Source: JBNAGF01 sp049801055
GTDB lineage: Bacteria > Pseudomonadota > Alphaproteobacteria > Rhodobacterales > Rhodobacteraceae
Assembly (NCBI RefSeq): GCF_049801055.1
Contig: NZ_JBNAGF010000011.1
Span: 1-64,000, forward strand
Direction of reading: 5' to 3'
DNA: 64,000 nucleotides
Part shown: positions 25,189 to 35,149 of the stretch, one piece after another
Layout: each line of letters starts with the position of its first letter
Numbering within the stretch: the stretch's first letter is position 1
The notes under the pieces: generated by a model
What the model was told of the DNA's origin: nothing
The model's input: only the letters and a program-made list of their open reading frames with translations
Databases searched by the model: none
Translations under genes and position numbers: made by a program

Positions 25189-26459
25189 TGGAACATGACA
25201 GGGTTCGCACCCGCGCTTGGGTGCTGCATCCCGAAATAAAGAGCGACGAAGAGCGCCGGGCACCCGCTCCGGCGCTGGAGGAGGCGGTTGCGCTGGCAGC
25301 CGCCTTGCCTGATCTTGAGGTGATCGGATCCGAGATTGTCCGCCTGCCACGCGCGCAGCCGGGGTTGCTGTTCGGGTCCGGAAAGATTGACGAGCTAAAG
25401 GCCCGCATCAAGGAAAACGACGTTGAGCTCGTGCTGATCGACGGGCCTGTGTCTCCGGTTCAGCAACGCAACCTCGAGCGGGAATGGAAGGTCAAGATCC
25501 TCGACCGAACCGGGCTGATCCTCGAGATTTTCTCGGACCGGGCCCGCACCCGCGAAGGTGTTCTGCAGGTTGAGATGGCGGCGCTCAGCTATCAGAGAAC
25601 TAGGCTGGTTCGGGCATGGACGCATCTTGAGCGTCAGCGTGGCGGACTGGGCTTCGTGGGCGGCCCCGGCGAAACCCAGATCGAGGCCGACCGCAGGGCG
25701 ATCGACGAACAACTTGTCCGCTTGCGTCGGCAGCTCGACAAGGTGGTCAAGACACGCGAACTGCACCGCAAGGCCCGCGCCAAGGTGCCTTATCCGATCG
25801 TGGCCTTGGTCGGGTATACGAACGCGGGCAAGTCAACCTTGTTCAATCACCTCACCGGGGCCGAAGTCATGGCCAAGGATATGCTTTTTGCCACGCTCGA
25901 TCCGACGATGCGCCGCGTTCAGCTTCCTGACGGGCCCGAGGTCATCCTTTCGGATACGGTGGGGTTCATTTCCAACCTGCCGACCGAACTGGTCGCCGCG
26001 TTCCGGGCCACGCTCGAAGAAGTTCTGGGTGCGGATCTGATTCTGCATGTCCGTGACATCAGCCACGATGACACCGAGGCGCAGGCCGAGGATGTGCACA
26101 ATATTCTCAACACTTTGGGTGTCGATGCCGCCCGTCCGCAGCTTGAGGTTTGGAACAAGCTTGACCGGCTTGACGGAGAAACCCGCGATGCCGTTCTGGC
26201 CAGGGCCGGGCGTGAAGACAGCATCTTTGCCATATCCGCGCTGACCGGTGAGGGGCTTGATGATCTGCTTGTGGCGGTCGCCGAGCAGTTGCAGGGCGCT
26301 CGACATGAGGCCGAACTGGTTCTTGCCTTTTCTGACGGGCGCCGGCGCGCCTGGCTGTTTGAGCAGGAGGTCGTGCAGAACGAGCGGCAGACCGAAGACG
26401 GGTTTGAAATCACCGTTTTGTGGACGGCCCGGCAAGAGGCAAAGTTCAACGCGCTTTGA
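25188..26459 (+). CDS. hflX: Ribosome-associated GTPase HflX
   Basis: A 423-residue GTPase that binds and splits stalled 70S ribosomes. An N-terminal HflX domain with the glycine-rich loop RGGLGFVGGPGETQIE is followed by a long helical hairpin and the G domain: G1 GYTNAGKS, G3 DTVGFISNLP, G4 NKLD. Length fits the family. The ATG at 25188 overlaps the hfq stop; a TTG one codon earlier is less likely to be used. Confidence 0.95.
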   Translation: MEHDRVRTRAWVLHPEIKSDEERRAPAPALEEAVALAAALPDLEVIGSEIVRLPRAQPGLLFGSGKIDELKARIKENDVELVLIDGPVSPVQQRNLEREWKVKILDRTGLILEIFSDRARTREGVLQVEMAALSYQRTRLVRAWTHLERQRGGLGFVGGPGETQIEADRRAIDEQLVRLRRQLDKVVKTRELHRKARAKVPYPIVALVGYTNAGKSTLFNHLTGAEVMAKDMLFATLDPTMRRVQLPDGPEVILSDTVGFISNLPTELVAAFRATLEEVLGADLILHVRDISHDDTEAQAEDVHNILNTLGVDAARPQLEVWNKLDRLDGETRDAVLARAGREDSIFAISALTGEGLDDLLVAVAEQLQGARHEAELVLAFSDGRRRAWLFEQEVVQNERQTEDGFEITVLWTARQEAKFNAL

Positions 26460-26477
26460 AAGCAGGCAGGAGTGCCG

Positions 26478-26497
26478 GCAACCCGATCACGGGTTGC
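26478..26497. terminator. Hairpin between convergent hflX and penicillin-acylase genes
   Basis: A perfect 8-bp stem GCAACCCG/CGGGTTGC with tetraloop ATCA lies midway in the 58-base convergent gap. It has no T-run, so termination here is only probable. Confidence 0.45.
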
Positions 26498-26517
26498 TGT
26501 GTCGTCTGGTGCAGGGT

Positions 26518-28983
26518 TTACTGTCTTGGCAGAAGCCAGGTGGTGCCGACGGATGCGGCGCGGGCGAGTTCAGTATCAAGCGACATCGGGATGTATTCCC
26601 CCCGACGCCAGAGCTGTGCCAGATCATCATAGAAACGCGACAGGAAATGCCCTGATTGGCCGGTTGAAATGATAAAAACGGAACTGTCGGGATCGGCAAA
26701 GTCGTAGACACCACGATATCCGGCCCCATGCACATTCTGAAACGGATCCGGCCCTTCGCCCGACGTGCGGCCGCGTTGCAAAGTGTTGTCGCCGCCGCTG
26801 GTGGACTGACGGATATTCACGAAGTAGCGCAGAACCGGAACAGAGCCGAGCACGGGATGGTCGTGGGTAGCCTGATGCGCATCGCCCCAACGCAGGCTTT
26901 CAAGGGCGGTTCCATAGCGTTGCGAGATCCAGACCAGCGCGTCATCCAGTGCCATCCGGGCCATGTCTGTGCAAGTCTCGACAGGGGCACTCTGACGGAC
27001 ATCACACCAAGCCGAGGCGCCGTCGATGTCGCGATAGACCCGCTCGATAAACAACGGCTGAACATGTGTGAATTCTTCGGCCAATGGCCCGAGATCATCC
27101 TCGCTCAGCCGTTTCTGCAAAGCCCGCATCCAGGCCGCATAGATCAGCGGTTCAGGAAGGTGTTCGTTCATCTCGCCATTCCAGTCAGCCAGCAGAGAAA
27201 GGGCTACCTGACGCTGGCGTTCCTGAGTGCCTTCCGGGGCGGCCTCGCCGGTAAACCACAGATCGGCACCAACCAGCGGAAGCAGGGCGCGGGCAGTGAA
27301 ACTTACTGGATCCAGCTGTGCTTCGATGAAACTGTCACGGGTATGGACCTCGCGCGATTGCATCAGCCGCTGCCAGCGGTTGATCCGCTGGGTATCGCCC
27401 CAGACATAGGAAACGTGGTTCGGAAACGGGCGTTCGAGCGTCTTGTTGTTGGTGTTGCCAAGGATACCGCCGCGCGGCGCTACGAATTCAGGGTTGGCTG
27501 CATAGGCGAGCCGGCCCTGCCAGCGGTTCTCTGACCGCCATCCCTGTGAAGGCATTCGACCCTTGCTCTGGTGCTTCACGTCACGGCGCGGCATTGCGCC
27601 GACGGTTTTCATGGCGATGATTTCCCGATCCACGAGCGACAGGTTCTGAGAGGGGGCGATGTACCTTTCGGATGCCGCAATCGCGTCGCGTACCGACTGG
27701 GCCTGCATAACTCCCATTGCGGCGCTCATTGTCGTGTCTTTCGGGCTAAGCGCAGTCCAGGCCAGGGCCGCGACATGACCTGGAGGCGTGATCGTTGAAA
27801 GCCCGTAATGAGTGCCGGGCAGAACAGGGCCGTTCTCGGTCCATCGCAAGGTCAGGGTGATCGGCTGGCGATCCTTGATTTCGATGATCGAAGGACGGCT
27901 TTCGAACGGCTTGTACCCATCAGGCGTCAAATACTCTTCGGGGTTGTCGGGGTTCAGCTTTTCGATGAACAGATCCTGATCATCCAGATAGGACGAGGTC
28001 ACTCCCCAGCCCAAACGGGCGCTGCGACCAGTCATGATCGCTGGAATGCCGGGGATCGATCCGCCGATCACGCCGCCTGCGGCCAGTTCCATGCGCGCCA
28101 GATACCATGTGGCCGGTGCGGTGAACCCGAGATGTGGGTCGTTCGCTAACAGCGTGCCGTGAGATGCGGACCGGTTGGGCGCAGCGCTCCATGCGTTTGA
28201 TGCGCCGGCAAGTCCCATCTTTGGAAACGGTGAGAACGCAGCGTCGGGCATCAAAGCCGCACGGGCATAGCGGGGCAGATCGGGGAAAAGGGCCGCATAT
28301 TCCGGGAGAGCAGCAATGCCGGTGCCGGGTGCATTCGGAAGGATGTCCGACAGGCGATCCTGATCCTCCAGCGCCAGTGACGTTCGGGCCCGCAAAACCT
28401 CGTGTTCCAGATGGCCTGACAATTGCAGGGCCATCAGTTTCACGACGGCCAGAGAATCTCCGGGCTGCCACGGCGCCATCGGTGCGTTGAACAGGAACAT
28501 CTCGGGTGCGCCGCGACCCAACGCGCCGTCGTTGATCTCCTGCAGGCGGGTGTTTACCCCGTCCGCATAGGCCTGCAGCGCCGAGCGTGTCCGGTCATCC
28601 TGCGCATCGACAGACAGATGCGCCAGCCGATACAGATCGAGCCTGCGCAGCAGTTTGTCGATCTCCACGGTGCGCGCTCCGAAGATCTCCGACAGCCGAC
28701 CCTGAGCCGTACGACGGAACATCGTCATCTGCCACAGGCGATCCTGTGCATGGGCATAGCCAAGGCCGAAAAACACATCCTCGTCGGTCGCCCCGAAGAT
28801 ATGCGGAACGTTGGCGTTGTCGCGCACGATTTCCACCGGGGCAGAGACCGCAACATTCTTGAGCGTCTTGTCGTAGGTCGGGAGGGACCGGCTTGCCAGA
28901 AAGTAAACGACAACGACAGCCAAAACCACAAGTGCGATAAGCGCGGCGGCCAGCCTCAGCAGCCAGCGAAATACGGTCCCCAT
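26518..28983 (-). CDS. Penicillin-acylase family Ntn hydrolase, membrane-anchored
   Basis: An 821-residue protein of the penicillin G acylase/AHL acylase family (peptidase S45). These are made as one chain that cuts itself before a nucleophilic Ser. Here Ser262 in GLAGASNAWSA fits that role, giving an alpha chain of about 230 residues and a beta chain of about 560. The N-terminus has a strong membrane segment (residues 8-30), so the enzyme is probably held to the outer face of the inner membrane. The natural substrate cannot be told from sequence; beta-lactams, acyl-homoserine lactones or other amides are all possible. It is transcribed alone. Confidence 0.88.
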   Translation of the reverse strand: MGTVFRWLLRLAAALIALVVLAVVVVYFLASRSLPTYDKTLKNVAVSAPVEIVRDNANVPHIFGATDEDVFFGLGYAHAQDRLWQMTMFRRTAQGRLSEIFGARTVEIDKLLRRLDLYRLAHLSVDAQDDRTRSALQAYADGVNTRLQEINDGALGRGAPEMFLFNAPMAPWQPGDSLAVVKLMALQLSGHLEHEVLRARTSLALEDQDRLSDILPNAPGTGIAALPEYAALFPDLPRYARAALMPDAAFSPFPKMGLAGASNAWSAAPNRSASHGTLLANDPHLGFTAPATWYLARMELAAGGVIGGSIPGIPAIMTGRSARLGWGVTSSYLDDQDLFIEKLNPDNPEEYLTPDGYKPFESRPSIIEIKDRQPITLTLRWTENGPVLPGTHYGLSTITPPGHVAALAWTALSPKDTTMSAAMGVMQAQSVRDAIAASERYIAPSQNLSLVDREIIAMKTVGAMPRRDVKHQSKGRMPSQGWRSENRWQGRLAYAANPEFVAPRGGILGNTNNKTLERPFPNHVSYVWGDTQRINRWQRLMQSREVHTRDSFIEAQLDPVSFTARALLPLVGADLWFTGEAAPEGTQERQRQVALSLLADWNGEMNEHLPEPLIYAAWMRALQKRLSEDDLGPLAEEFTHVQPLFIERVYRDIDGASAWCDVRQSAPVETCTDMARMALDDALVWISQRYGTALESLRWGDAHQATHDHPVLGSVPVLRYFVNIRQSTSGGDNTLQRGRTSGEGPDPFQNVHGAGYRGVYDFADPDSSVFIISTGQSGHFLSRFYDDLAQLWRRGEYIPMSLDTELARAASVGTTWLLPRQ

Positions 28984-29180
28984 GATGCCCCCTTGGCCCC
29001 AGTTGGATCTTTTTTGAATCCGTTCCGGTCCTTCGACCGGTAAACGTTGCGCAGCCTAAGGGAAAGGTCAGGCGGGGAGAAGGGGAAAGCGTTCCGATCT
29101 GCCGCAGGGGAATCCCGGACGCTTAGGGTATACGCCCGGCGCTATGTCAAAAGGCGCCGGGAACAATCATGTGTCGGCGA

Positions 29181-29765
29181 TCAGGGGATGATACGCGTAT
29201 ATTTCGTGCCTTCGAGCGTCGCGCCGACCAGCAGACCGGCCTGCCCGAACACAGCGGCAAGAATCGGCGAGCGCAGAGTGTTGGTGTCCGCGGCGATGGA
29301 ATCGCCCTGGTCGCTGACGACATATTCCAACCCGGCCCCTGCGGCCCATCCGCTGGAGGTCCGGAATTCGCTCAGCGCGGCCTGCGTCATGAAGAACAGG
29401 ACGTGGGCGTATTGCTGCGCACCGATCTGAAGCCCGGCGCTTCCTTTCACGGCCGAGTAGTAATCGACGGTGACACCATTGATGCGCAAAGCGCCGCGGC
29501 CATAACCGCCGCCAAAGCCGAAACCGGCCTCGGTGATCAGGGGCATGACCAGCATACCGACGGATTTCTCGGCGATCTCGACCGTATTTGGAAAGGACGC
29601 GAACATTTCGTTCAGGGTTGCGTCGACGCGGGCGTCGATGGTGGCCGCGTTGGTATTGCCGACACCGTTGCCGCACGCGGCGGTCAGGGTCAGCCCGGCC
29701 ATGCCGAGGACAACGCCACGACGCGATAGCCCGTTGGGCCGGCGGAGGTTCTGGGAACTGCTCAT
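29181..29765 (-). CDS. SYLF-domain (YSC84/DUF500) lipoprotein
   Basis: A 194-residue exported protein. The N-terminus combines a twin-arginine-like SRRGVVLGM and a lipobox ending in TAACG, so it may be a Tat-exported lipoprotein. The SYLF domain follows (SVGMLVMPLITEAGFGFGGGYGRGAL, then DYYSAVKGSAGLQIGAQQYAHVLFFM). In eukaryotes this domain binds phosphoinositides; the bacterial role is unknown, with lipid binding at the envelope a reasonable guess. The ATG at 29765 is chosen because it gives a normal signal; the ATG at 29825 would add 20 residues before it. A second SYLF-like protein is encoded at 58601-59347. Confidence 0.85.
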   Translation of the reverse strand: MSSSQNLRRPNGLSRRGVVLGMAGLTLTAACGNGVGNTNAATIDARVDATLNEMFASFPNTVEIAEKSVGMLVMPLITEAGFGFGGGYGRGALRINGVTVDYYSAVKGSAGLQIGAQQYAHVLFFMTQAALSEFRTSSGWAAGAGLEYVVSDQGDSIAADTNTLRSPILAAVFGQAGLLVGATLEGTKYTRIIP

Positions 29766-29927
29766 ATATCTGTCTCTGTATTCGTGCCTGAAAAAGCCGG
29801 CTTTTGCCGGTCTTGTTCGCAACAATACGCCGATTGGCTGGCGCTGTCACGGCCTGTCTCGCAATCACATGCGAAAATGATGTAAGTTTCGGCGGGAACT
29901 CGCCGTAATTACAGGAAAAGACCCGGG

Positions 29928-30926
29928 TCAGCCTTGCAGGAATCGGGCGACGTCAGGTGCGAAGTAGGTGAGAATTCCGTCGCATCCCGCGCGTTTGAAA
30001 GCCAGCAGGCTTTCCAGCATGACCTTTTCACCGTCGATCCACCCATTCTGAGCGGCGGCTTTGATCATCGCGAATTCACCCGAAACCTGATAGGCGTAGG
30101 TCGGCGCTCCAAACGTGTCCTTTACCCGCCGGCAGATGTCGAGATAGGGCATGCCGGGCTTGATCATCACCATGTCAGCGCCTTCGGTCAGGTCACGCTC
30201 GATCAGGCGCAATGCCTCATTGGTATTGGCCGGATCCATCTGATAGGTGTTCTTGTCGCCTTTGAGCGCACCCGAGGCACCGACCGCATCGCGAAACGGG
30301 CCGTAGAAGGCACTGGCATATTTGGCCGCGTAGCTCAGGATCATCACGTTGCGATGGCCGGCACCTTCCAGCGCCTGCCGCATCGCGCCGATCCGTCCGT
30401 CCATCATGTCAGAAGGCCCGATAATGTCCGCGCCGGCCTCGGCCTGGGCCAGCGTCATCTTGACCAGAGCCTCGACGGTTTCGTCGTTGATGATCTCGCC
30501 ATCGACCACATAGCCGTCATGTCCGTTGATGTTGTATGGATCGAGCGCCACATCGGTCATCACCGCGATATCCGGTGCGGCTGCCTTGATGGCGCGAATT
30601 GCCCGGTTGGACAGGTTGTCGGGGTTCCAGGCTTCGGCGCAATCCTCGGTTTTCAGCGACGGATCGGTATAGGGAAAGATGCAGATTGCCGGAATTCCCA
30701 GCGCCTGCGCCTCAACCGCCGCCTTGGCAATCTGGTCCACCGAGCGGCGCATCACGCCGGGCATAGAGGGAACCGGTTCTTCGACCCCTTCACCTTCCCG
30801 CACGAATACCGGCCAGATCAGGTCACCTGTGCCAAGTGTCGTTTCCCGTACCAGAGACCGGATCGCAGGGGATTGACGTGCGCGGCGCAGGCGGGCAGCG
30901 GGGAAAGGGGCGACGGTGGGCTTCAT
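29928..30926 (-). CDS. hemB: Delta-aminolevulinic acid dehydratase (porphobilinogen synthase)
   Basis: A 332-residue enzyme that joins two aminolevulinate molecules to porphobilinogen in heme and chlorophyll synthesis. Both Schiff-base lysines are visible, in SYAAKYASAFYGPF and DMVMIKPGMPYLD. The metal loop reads DVALDPYNINGHDG, with Asp where zinc-type enzymes have Cys, so it belongs to the Mg/K-dependent class found in Rhodobacter and Pseudomonas. The ATG at 30926 is preceded by AAGGAGAA; open sequence further upstream is not part of the enzyme. Confidence 0.95.
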   Translation of the reverse strand: MKPTVAPFPAARLRRARQSPAIRSLVRETTLGTGDLIWPVFVREGEGVEEPVPSMPGVMRRSVDQIAKAAVEAQALGIPAICIFPYTDPSLKTEDCAEAWNPDNLSNRAIRAIKAAAPDIAVMTDVALDPYNINGHDGYVVDGEIINDETVEALVKMTLAQAEAGADIIGPSDMMDGRIGAMRQALEGAGHRNVMILSYAAKYASAFYGPFRDAVGASGALKGDKNTYQMDPANTNEALRLIERDLTEGADMVMIKPGMPYLDICRRVKDTFGAPTYAYQVSGEFAMIKAAAQNGWIDGEKVMLESLLAFKRAGCDGILTYFAPDVARFLQG

Positions 30927-31117
30927 GACGCGGTTCTCCTTGCACATTCGACCATTGGGTGGCATGGAAAACCTTCGCCCACAAGGGTATGAATGACCGC
31001 AATCGGGGAAACACACGCTCCGGGATTAAAGAACGGTAGAAAACCGGGGTTGGATTTTACCCGCCACCGGAAGATTAACGGGGCCGGATCACCGGACCGG
31101 AGCAGGGGACAAAGCGA

Positions 31118-31642
31118 TTGGATTGGTACACCGCGCTATTTGAGACGATCGACATGCGATCGTTCTCGAACCTATGGTTCTGGATTGCATTGGCGGTGGC
31201 GTGGTCCTCTGCCAGCCATTGGGTTCTGGGCGTTCCGTTCGACATGGTGCAAAGGGCCCGCCGTGTGGGAGGTCAGGCCGAGATAGACTTGACGGATATT
31301 ACCCGGGTTAACGTGAACCGGATCCTCTATATTACCCGTGTGTCCGGGATCTGGCTGCTGGGGCTTGGATGTTTCGTGCTGTCAGGACTGGCAATGCTGG
31401 GGTTCTTTTACGGCATCGAATTCGCGCAGGCGCTGTTTCTGCTTGGGTTCCCAATGTCCATTGTGACGCTGCTGAACATCAGCACGGCCCGCCGTGTCGA
31501 GGCGGAACATGCGACCGGAGAAGTGCTGCGCAAACGGCTGTCACGGTTGAGGTTGTACACACAGATGATTGGAATGATGTCGATTTTCGTCACCTCTCTG
31601 TGGGGAATGTACAAGAACTTGTCGCTGGGTGTCCTGGGATAA
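31118..31642 (+). CDS. Conserved membrane protein upstream of mfd, function unknown
   Basis: A 174-residue protein with about four hydrophobic segments (near residues 17-38, 75-97, 98-122 and 148-165) and a basic, charged stretch before the last. I do not recognise a functional family. The start is TTG at 31118, nine bases after AGGGG; an ATG at 31154 would drop twelve residues. Its stop lies six bases before mfd, so the two genes are probably co-transcribed. Confidence 0.75.
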   Translation: MDWYTALFETIDMRSFSNLWFWIALAVAWSSASHWVLGVPFDMVQRARRVGGQAEIDLTDITRVNVNRILYITRVSGIWLLGLGCFVLSGLAMLGFFYGIEFAQALFLLGFPMSIVTLLNISTARRVEAEHATGEVLRKRLSRLRLYTQMIGMMSIFVTSLWGMYKNLSLGVLG

Positions 31643-31648
31643 CGTGCC

Positions 31649-34600
31649 ATGGCTACGCAACACATCAATGTTGGCGGTGCACCGGAAGGGTATGATGCGC
31701 GGCTGATCCTGAAAGAGATCGCGAACAGCGGCGTCCCGGTCTGTCATGTCTCCCGCGATGACAAGCGGATGGAAGCGATGCGCGCTGCGCTTGCCTTCTT
31801 TGCTCCGGACATGCCGGTGTTCACCTTTCCCGGATGGGATTGTCTGCCCTATGACCGGGTCTCGCCCAATGCCGATGTATCGGCGGCAAGGATGGCTACA
31901 CTGGCGGCGTTCGTGCACCAGATGCCCAAGGATTTTGTGCTTCTTACAACGCTGAACGCGGCCACCCAACGTGTTCCGGCCCGATCCGTTCTGCGCAAGG
32001 CAACCTATACCGCGCAAGTCGATGGCCGCATTGACGAGGAAGCCCTGCGGAGTTTTCTGGTGCGCATGGGGTTTTCGCAAAGCCCAACCGTCATGGAACC
32101 CGGCGACTATGCGATCCGGGGCGGGATCATCGATATCTTCCCTCCGGGTGAGGGCGGCCCTGTGCGGCTGGACCTGTTTGGGGATGTTCTGGACGGCGCA
32201 CGGCGGTTTGATCCCGTCAGCCAGCGGACAACCGAGAAGCTGGACCGGGTGGAATTGTCGCCGGTCTCAGAGGTCATTCTCGACGAGGCCGCGATCACTC
32301 GGTTTCGCCAGAACTACCGGATCGAGTTTGGCGCCGCAGGGACGGATGATCCGTTGTACGAGGCGGTAAGCGCCGGCCGCAAACATCAGGGCATTGAACA
32401 CTGGCTGCCCTTTTTCCACGACAAACTTGAGACGCTGTTCGATTACCTGCCCGATGCGACGATCACGCTTGATGACCAGTCCGGCGCAGCGCGGTTGGCG
32501 CGGTGGGACAGTATCACGGATCAATACGAGACCCGCACCCATGCGCTGAAGAACAAGTCTCGGATGGACACCGTCTACAAGCCAACGCCTCCGGGTCTTC
32601 TGTATCTTGATGACGATGCGTGGCAGGCGGCGATAGGGGACAGGCGAATGCTTCATTTCCATCCCCTGCCTCAGTCATCCGGCCCCGGCGTTATTGATGC
32701 CGGCGGTCGGATCGGACGAAACTTTTCACCGGAAAGACAGCAGGAAAGTATCAGTCTTTTCGGTGCGTTGACCGAACATCTGAAGGTTCGAATGCAGACC
32801 GGACCGGTTGTCGTAGCCTCCTACTCGGACGGCGCGCGGGAACGTTTGGCGGGCCTTATCGAAGATGAAGGTCTGGCCGAGACCATTTTGATCACGGACG
32901 GCAACGGCATCGGCAAACGGGGTCTACATCTGGCGGTCTGGGCACTGGAACACGGGTTCGAAGCGCCGGACATGACCGTGATCTCGGAACAGGATGTGCT
33001 GGGCGATCGCTTGATCCGAGCTCCGAAAAAGCGGCGCAAGGCTGAGAATTTCCTGACCGAAACGCAGTCACTTACGCCTGGAAACCTGGTGGTGCATGTC
33101 GATCACGGCATCGGGCGGTATTTGGGGCTCGAAGTGATTACTGCCGCAGGGGCTGCCCATGAGTGTCTGGCCCTCGAATATGCCGAGCAGTCCAAGCTGT
33201 ATCTGCCGGTCGAGAATATCGAGCTTTTGTCAAAGTATGGCCACGACGAAGGCCTGCTTGACCGGCTGGGCGGAGGCGCGTGGCAGGCCAAAAAGGCCAA
33301 GCTCAAGGAACGCATTCGCGAGATGGCCGACAGGCTGATCCGCATTGCCGCTGAAAGGGCGCTGCGCAAGGCACCGATAATGGATCCGCCGCCGCATGCT
33401 TGGGAAGAATTCAGCGCGCGTTTTCCCTATCAGGAGACCGAGGACCAGCTTCGTGCGATCTCGGATGTGATGAAAGACATGCACTCGGGCGCTCCGATGG
33501 ACCGACTGATCTGTGGTGATGTCGGATTCGGCAAGACAGAGGTAGCGATGCGTGCCGCCTTTGTTGCAGCGATGTCGGGCGTTCAGGTGGCGGTGGTTGC
33601 GCCCACCACACTTCTGGCGCGTCAGCACGCGGCCAGTTTCAGCGAGCGATTCCGTGGATTTCCTATGGAAGTGCGGCAGCTTAGCCGCTTTATCTCATCC
33701 GGGGAGGCGCAAAAAACCCGCGACGGTCTAGCCCGCGGAACTGTCGATATCGTGGTCGGAACCCATGCGCTTCTGGCCAAAGGGATACGGTTTCAGAACC
33801 TCGGCCTGCTGATCATCGATGAAGAACAGCATTTCGGTGTTGCCCACAAGGAACGGCTGAAACAGATGCGCTCGGACGTTCATGTTCTGACCCTGACGGC
33901 CACGCCGATCCCGCGCACGTTGCAGCTGAGTTTGACCGGCGTCCGCGATCTGTCGATCATCGGCACTCCTCCGGTCGACCGGCTTGCGATCCGAACCTAT
34001 GTCAGCGAATTCGATGCGGTAACCATCCGCGAGGCGCTGCTGCGCGAGCACTACCGGGGCGGGCAGAGCTTCTACGTCGTTCCGCGCATCTCGGATCTGC
34101 CGGATATCGAAGCGTTCCTAAAGGAGCAGCTTCCCGAGCTGAGCTATGTGGTGGCGCATGGCCAGATGGCTGCTGGAGAACTCGATGACCGGATGAACGC
34201 CTTTTATGACGGCAAATATGACGTGCTGCTGGCGACCACAATCGTCGAAAGCGGACTGGATATTCCGACCGCCAACACGATGGTGGTGCATCGCGCCGAC
34301 ATGTTCGGTCTGGCGCAGCTCTATCAGATCCGCGGGCGCGTTGGCCGGTCCAAGACCCGCGCCTATGCCTATCTCACCACCAAGCCGCGGGTAAAGTTGA
34401 CCCCGGCAGCCGAGAAACGACTGAGGGTTCTCGGATCTCTCGACACGTTGGGTGCCGGGTTCACGCTGGCGAGTCAGGATCTCGACATTCGCGGTGCCGG
34501 AAACCTTCTGGGCGAGGAACAATCGGGCCAGATGCGCGACGTGGGCTATGAGCTTTACCAGTCAATGCTCGAAGAGGCGATTGCCAAGATCAAGGCTGGT

Positions 34601-35110
34601 GAAATGGAAGGTCTGTCGGATGCCGACGACCAATGGGCGCCACAGATCAACCTTGGGGTTCCTGTCCTGATACCCGAAGACTACGTGCCGGATCTCGATG
34701 TGCGCCTTGGCCTTTATCGGCGCCTGTCATCACTAAGCACCAAAGTGGAACTCGAAGGATTTGCCGCCGAATTGATCGACCGGTTCGGCAAGCTGCCGAA
34801 AGAGGTCAACACGCTCTTGTTGGTGGTTCGTATCAAGGCGATGTGCAAACGCGCCGGCATTGCCAAGCTCGATGGTGGCCCAAAGGGCGCGACGATCCAG
34901 TTCCACAACGACAAGTTTGCCTCGCCGCAAGGATTGGTTGAATTCATTCAGGCGCAGAACGGACTGGCCAAGGTTAAGGACAATAAGATTGTGGTGCGTC
35001 GGGACTGGAAGCGCGACAGCGACAAGATCAAGGGCGCCTTTGCGATTGCACGCGATCTGGCCGAAAAGGTTGTAGCCGAGAAGAAGCGAAAGAAGGCGGC
35101 GACCGGCTAA
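31649..35110 (+). CDS. mfd: Transcription-repair coupling factor Mfd
   Basis: A 1153-residue ATP-driven translocase that removes RNA polymerase stalled at DNA damage and recruits UvrA. In order: the UvrB-like N-terminal modules (about 1-350), the RNA-polymerase interaction domain (GNLVVHVDHGIGRYLGLE, about 475-545), the RecG-like helicase with Walker A GDVGFGKTEVAM and the box IIDEEQHFGV, the second RecA lobe with TRG-type motifs (LDIPTANTMVV, QIRGRVGRS), and the C-terminal TRCF domain (VPVLIPEDYVPD). It is full length and uninterrupted. Confidence 0.96.
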   Translation: MATQHINVGGAPEGYDARLILKEIANSGVPVCHVSRDDKRMEAMRAALAFFAPDMPVFTFPGWDCLPYDRVSPNADVSAARMATLAAFVHQMPKDFVLLTTLNAATQRVPARSVLRKATYTAQVDGRIDEEALRSFLVRMGFSQSPTVMEPGDYAIRGGIIDIFPPGEGGPVRLDLFGDVLDGARRFDPVSQRTTEKLDRVELSPVSEVILDEAAITRFRQNYRIEFGAAGTDDPLYEAVSAGRKHQGIEHWLPFFHDKLETLFDYLPDATITLDDQSGAARLARWDSITDQYETRTHALKNKSRMDTVYKPTPPGLLYLDDDAWQAAIGDRRMLHFHPLPQSSGPGVIDAGGRIGRNFSPERQQESISLFGALTEHLKVRMQTGPVVVASYSDGARERLAGLIEDEGLAETILITDGNGIGKRGLHLAVWALEHGFEAPDMTVISEQDVLGDRLIRAPKKRRKAENFLTETQSLTPGNLVVHVDHGIGRYLGLEVITAAGAAHECLALEYAEQSKLYLPVENIELLSKYGHDEGLLDRLGGGAWQAKKAKLKERIREMADRLIRIAAERALRKAPIMDPPPHAWEEFSARFPYQETEDQLRAISDVMKDMHSGAPMDRLICGDVGFGKTEVAMRAAFVAAMSGVQVAVVAPTTLLARQHAASFSERFRGFPMEVRQLSRFISSGEAQKTRDGLARGTVDIVVGTHALLAKGIRFQNLGLLIIDEEQHFGVAHKERLKQMRSDVHVLTLTATPIPRTLQLSLTGVRDLSIIGTPPVDRLAIRTYVSEFDAVTIREALLREHYRGGQSFYVVPRISDLPDIEAFLKEQLPELSYVVAHGQMAAGELDDRMNAFYDGKYDVLLATTIVESGLDIPTANTMVVHRADMFGLAQLYQIRGRVGRSKTRAYAYLTTKPRVKLTPAAEKRLRVLGSLDTLGAGFTLASQDLDIRGAGNLLGEEQSGQMRDVGYELYQSMLEEAIAKIKAGEMEGLSDADDQWAPQINLGVPVLIPEDYVPDLDVRLGLYRRLSSLSTKVELEGFAAELIDRFGKLPKEVNTLLLVVRIKAMCKRAGIAKLDGGPKGATIQFHNDKFASPQGLVEFIQAQNGLAKVKDNKIVVRRDWKRDSDKIKGAFAIARDLAEKVVAEKKRKKAATG

Positions 35111-35149
35111 ACCGGCTACCAACCACCGGTCTGCGTCGGTACCCGAGGG

